Assembly: GCF_005250615.1 (NCBI RefSeq)
Contig: NZ_SULM01000001.1
Coordinates: 434,001 to 498,000, forward strand
DNA from: Pseudomonas rhizoryzae
Lineage (GTDB): Bacteria; Pseudomonadota; Gammaproteobacteria; Pseudomonadales; Pseudomonadaceae
Reading direction: 5' to 3'
DNA length: 64,000 nucleotides
This document shows, in pieces, positions 63,198 to 64,000 of the stretch (position 1 is its first letter; each line of letters starts with the position of its first letter). Position numbers and translations under genes: made by a program. The notes under the pieces are model-generated. The model searched no databases, had not been told where the DNA came from, and saw only the letters and a program-made list of their open reading frames with translations.

Positions 63198-63288
63198 CGT
63201 CCCGCCTTTTTGTCGCCCCGTCTTGCGGCGGCGAAACCGCTGCGCTTCGCCGACCTCCAATAGTCATCGTCGATGCGTAGGAAGGGTC

Positions 63289-63864
63289 ATGAAGATCGCC
63301 TGTCTGGGCTGGGGTTCGTTGATTTGGAAGCCGGCGGAATTGCCGGTCGCCTCGGACTGGTTCGCCGATGGCCCCTGGCTGCCCATCGAATTCGCCCGGG
63401 AGGGCGATAGCGGCGAGCTGGCCACGGTGCTCTGCGACGGCGTGGCCGAGGTGCAGGTGCTCTGGGCCCTGCTGAGCGTCGACGATCTGGACGCCGCCCG
63501 CGAAGCCTTGCGTGAACGCGAGGGGGTGCCCAGCGAGCAACCGGAGTGTATCGGCAGTTGGCCGGCGGGGCCGGATACGGCCTTCCAGGACGTCATCGGC
63601 GACTGGGCGCGAAAGCAGCAACTGGACGCCGTGGTCTGGACCGCCTTGCCCCCGCGCAGCGGTGGGCTCAACCAGCGCATGCCTTCGCCCGAGGCGGCTC
63701 TGACCTACCTGCGCACCCTCGACCCGGAACGTCAGGCTCACGCCCGGGATTACATTCGCCGTACGCCAGTGGCCATCGATACCGCCTACCGCCGACTGTT
63801 CCAACGGACTTTCGGTTGGCGACCGGTGGCCGAGGCCAACCTGGACGAGGAGCGCCGCGCCTAG
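63289..63864 (+). CDS. Conserved hypothetical protein with GWGSLIW N-terminus
   Basis: A 191-residue soluble protein. It begins MKIACLGWGSLIWKPAELPV, reminiscent of the YGSNL/GSL opening of gamma-glutamylcyclotransferase-like folds. PSPEAALTYLRTLDPERQAHARDYIRRTPVAIDTAYR is a helical C-terminal part. A good ribosome site (GGAAGGG) precedes the ATG. I do not recognise a characterised homologue. No operon partner is visible; tRNA-Asp with its terminator lies upstream, and the remaining 136 bp of the window shows no gene. Confidence 0.7.
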   Translation: MKIACLGWGSLIWKPAELPVASDWFADGPWLPIEFAREGDSGELATVLCDGVAEVQVLWALLSVDDLDAAREALREREGVPSEQPECIGSWPAGPDTAFQDVIGDWARKQQLDAVVWTALPPRSGGLNQRMPSPEAALTYLRTLDPERQAHARDYIRRTPVAIDTAYRRLFQRTFGWRPVAEANLDEERRA

Positions 63865-64000
63865 CGGGGATAGCCAGGGGCCACCCCGCTCAGCGCCTGC
63901 GAGCGGTTCTTTCGTCACCGCGACGACCACGCCTTGATCCGGACCGGCGGGCGCAATCCGCCTGCCGCGCTTCGTCACGTCCAGCAGCCTGCTTCTCCGT

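Noticed and set aside
63137-64000. Tyrosine-integrase or attachment-site remnant at the tRNA-Asp 3' end
   Set aside because: tRNA genes are common integration sites, but I see no repeat of the tRNA end and no integrase gene within the window.

Overview
The window is GC-rich, densely packed proteobacterial DNA. Its gene content points to a metabolically versatile Pseudomonas: an aco/bdh acetoin-butanediol operon, an mdc malonate decarboxylase operon, D-glucarate and L-rhamnonate catabolism, many LysR regulators and a Pseudomonas-type tRNA-Asp. I infer the genus from this content and a sub-lineage cannot be fixed. There is no phage, no complete insertion sequence and no CRISPR array. It reads as a chromosomal catabolic region with a few decayed mobile and chemotaxis remnants.

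Layout. 1-2.6 kb: the start of a cytochrome bo-type quinol oxidase operon (cyoA, cyoB cut by the window edge). 2.7-7.7 kb: a LysR gene divergent from a PrpF/GalD-type isomerase, DctA and a CitMHS carrier, apparently an organic-acid unit. 7.7-11 kb: a palindromic repeat, an orphan ModA-like binding protein and a two-component system. 11-12 kb: an AT-richer Sel1/TonB-C lipoprotein gene. 12.2-18.3 kb: a D,D-carboxypeptidase, an HSL-type esterase, a LuxR regulator next to a MetA-type outer-membrane protein, and an APC permease. 18.3-25.1 kb: a large hybrid kinase, a chemoreceptor pseudogene, a heme-oxygenase-like diiron (HDO-type) protein, a PrmC-like methyltransferase and a GST.

25.2-33.4 kb is the acetoin/2,3-butanediol operon (SDR-acoX-acoA-acoB-acoC-bdhA) with divergent acoR. 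The operon has a consensus sigma-54 promoter and an upstream palindrome that fits an AcoR enhancer site. 33.4-35.7 kb is a degenerate stretch: an IS481-type transposase remnant, an orphan cheD, a LacI sensor-domain fragment and a small unknown gene. 35.7-39.7 kb is an AtuA-like (DUF1446) module with a second CitMHS carrier and LysR. 39.7-42.9 kb has a LysR divergent from an SDR and an MFS carrier. 43.2-51.7 kb is the complete mdcABCDEGHLM set with mdcR. It has been colonised by two repeat families, one of which sits in frame inside mdcG.

51.9-62.9 kb: yfdX, the glucarate genes gudD-gudP under a LacI regulator with palindromic operators, and the rhamnonate genes rhmT-rhmD-MFS-rhmA with a divergent LysR and a perfect 23-bp palindrome between them. 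The window closes with tRNA-Asp, its terminator and a conserved hypothetical gene.

Common theme: short regulons for small carbon acids, each with its own transporter and regulator, feeding pyruvate, acetyl-CoA and C4/C6 acids to central metabolism. The least explained items are the HDO-type enzyme with its neighbours and the split AtuA-like module.
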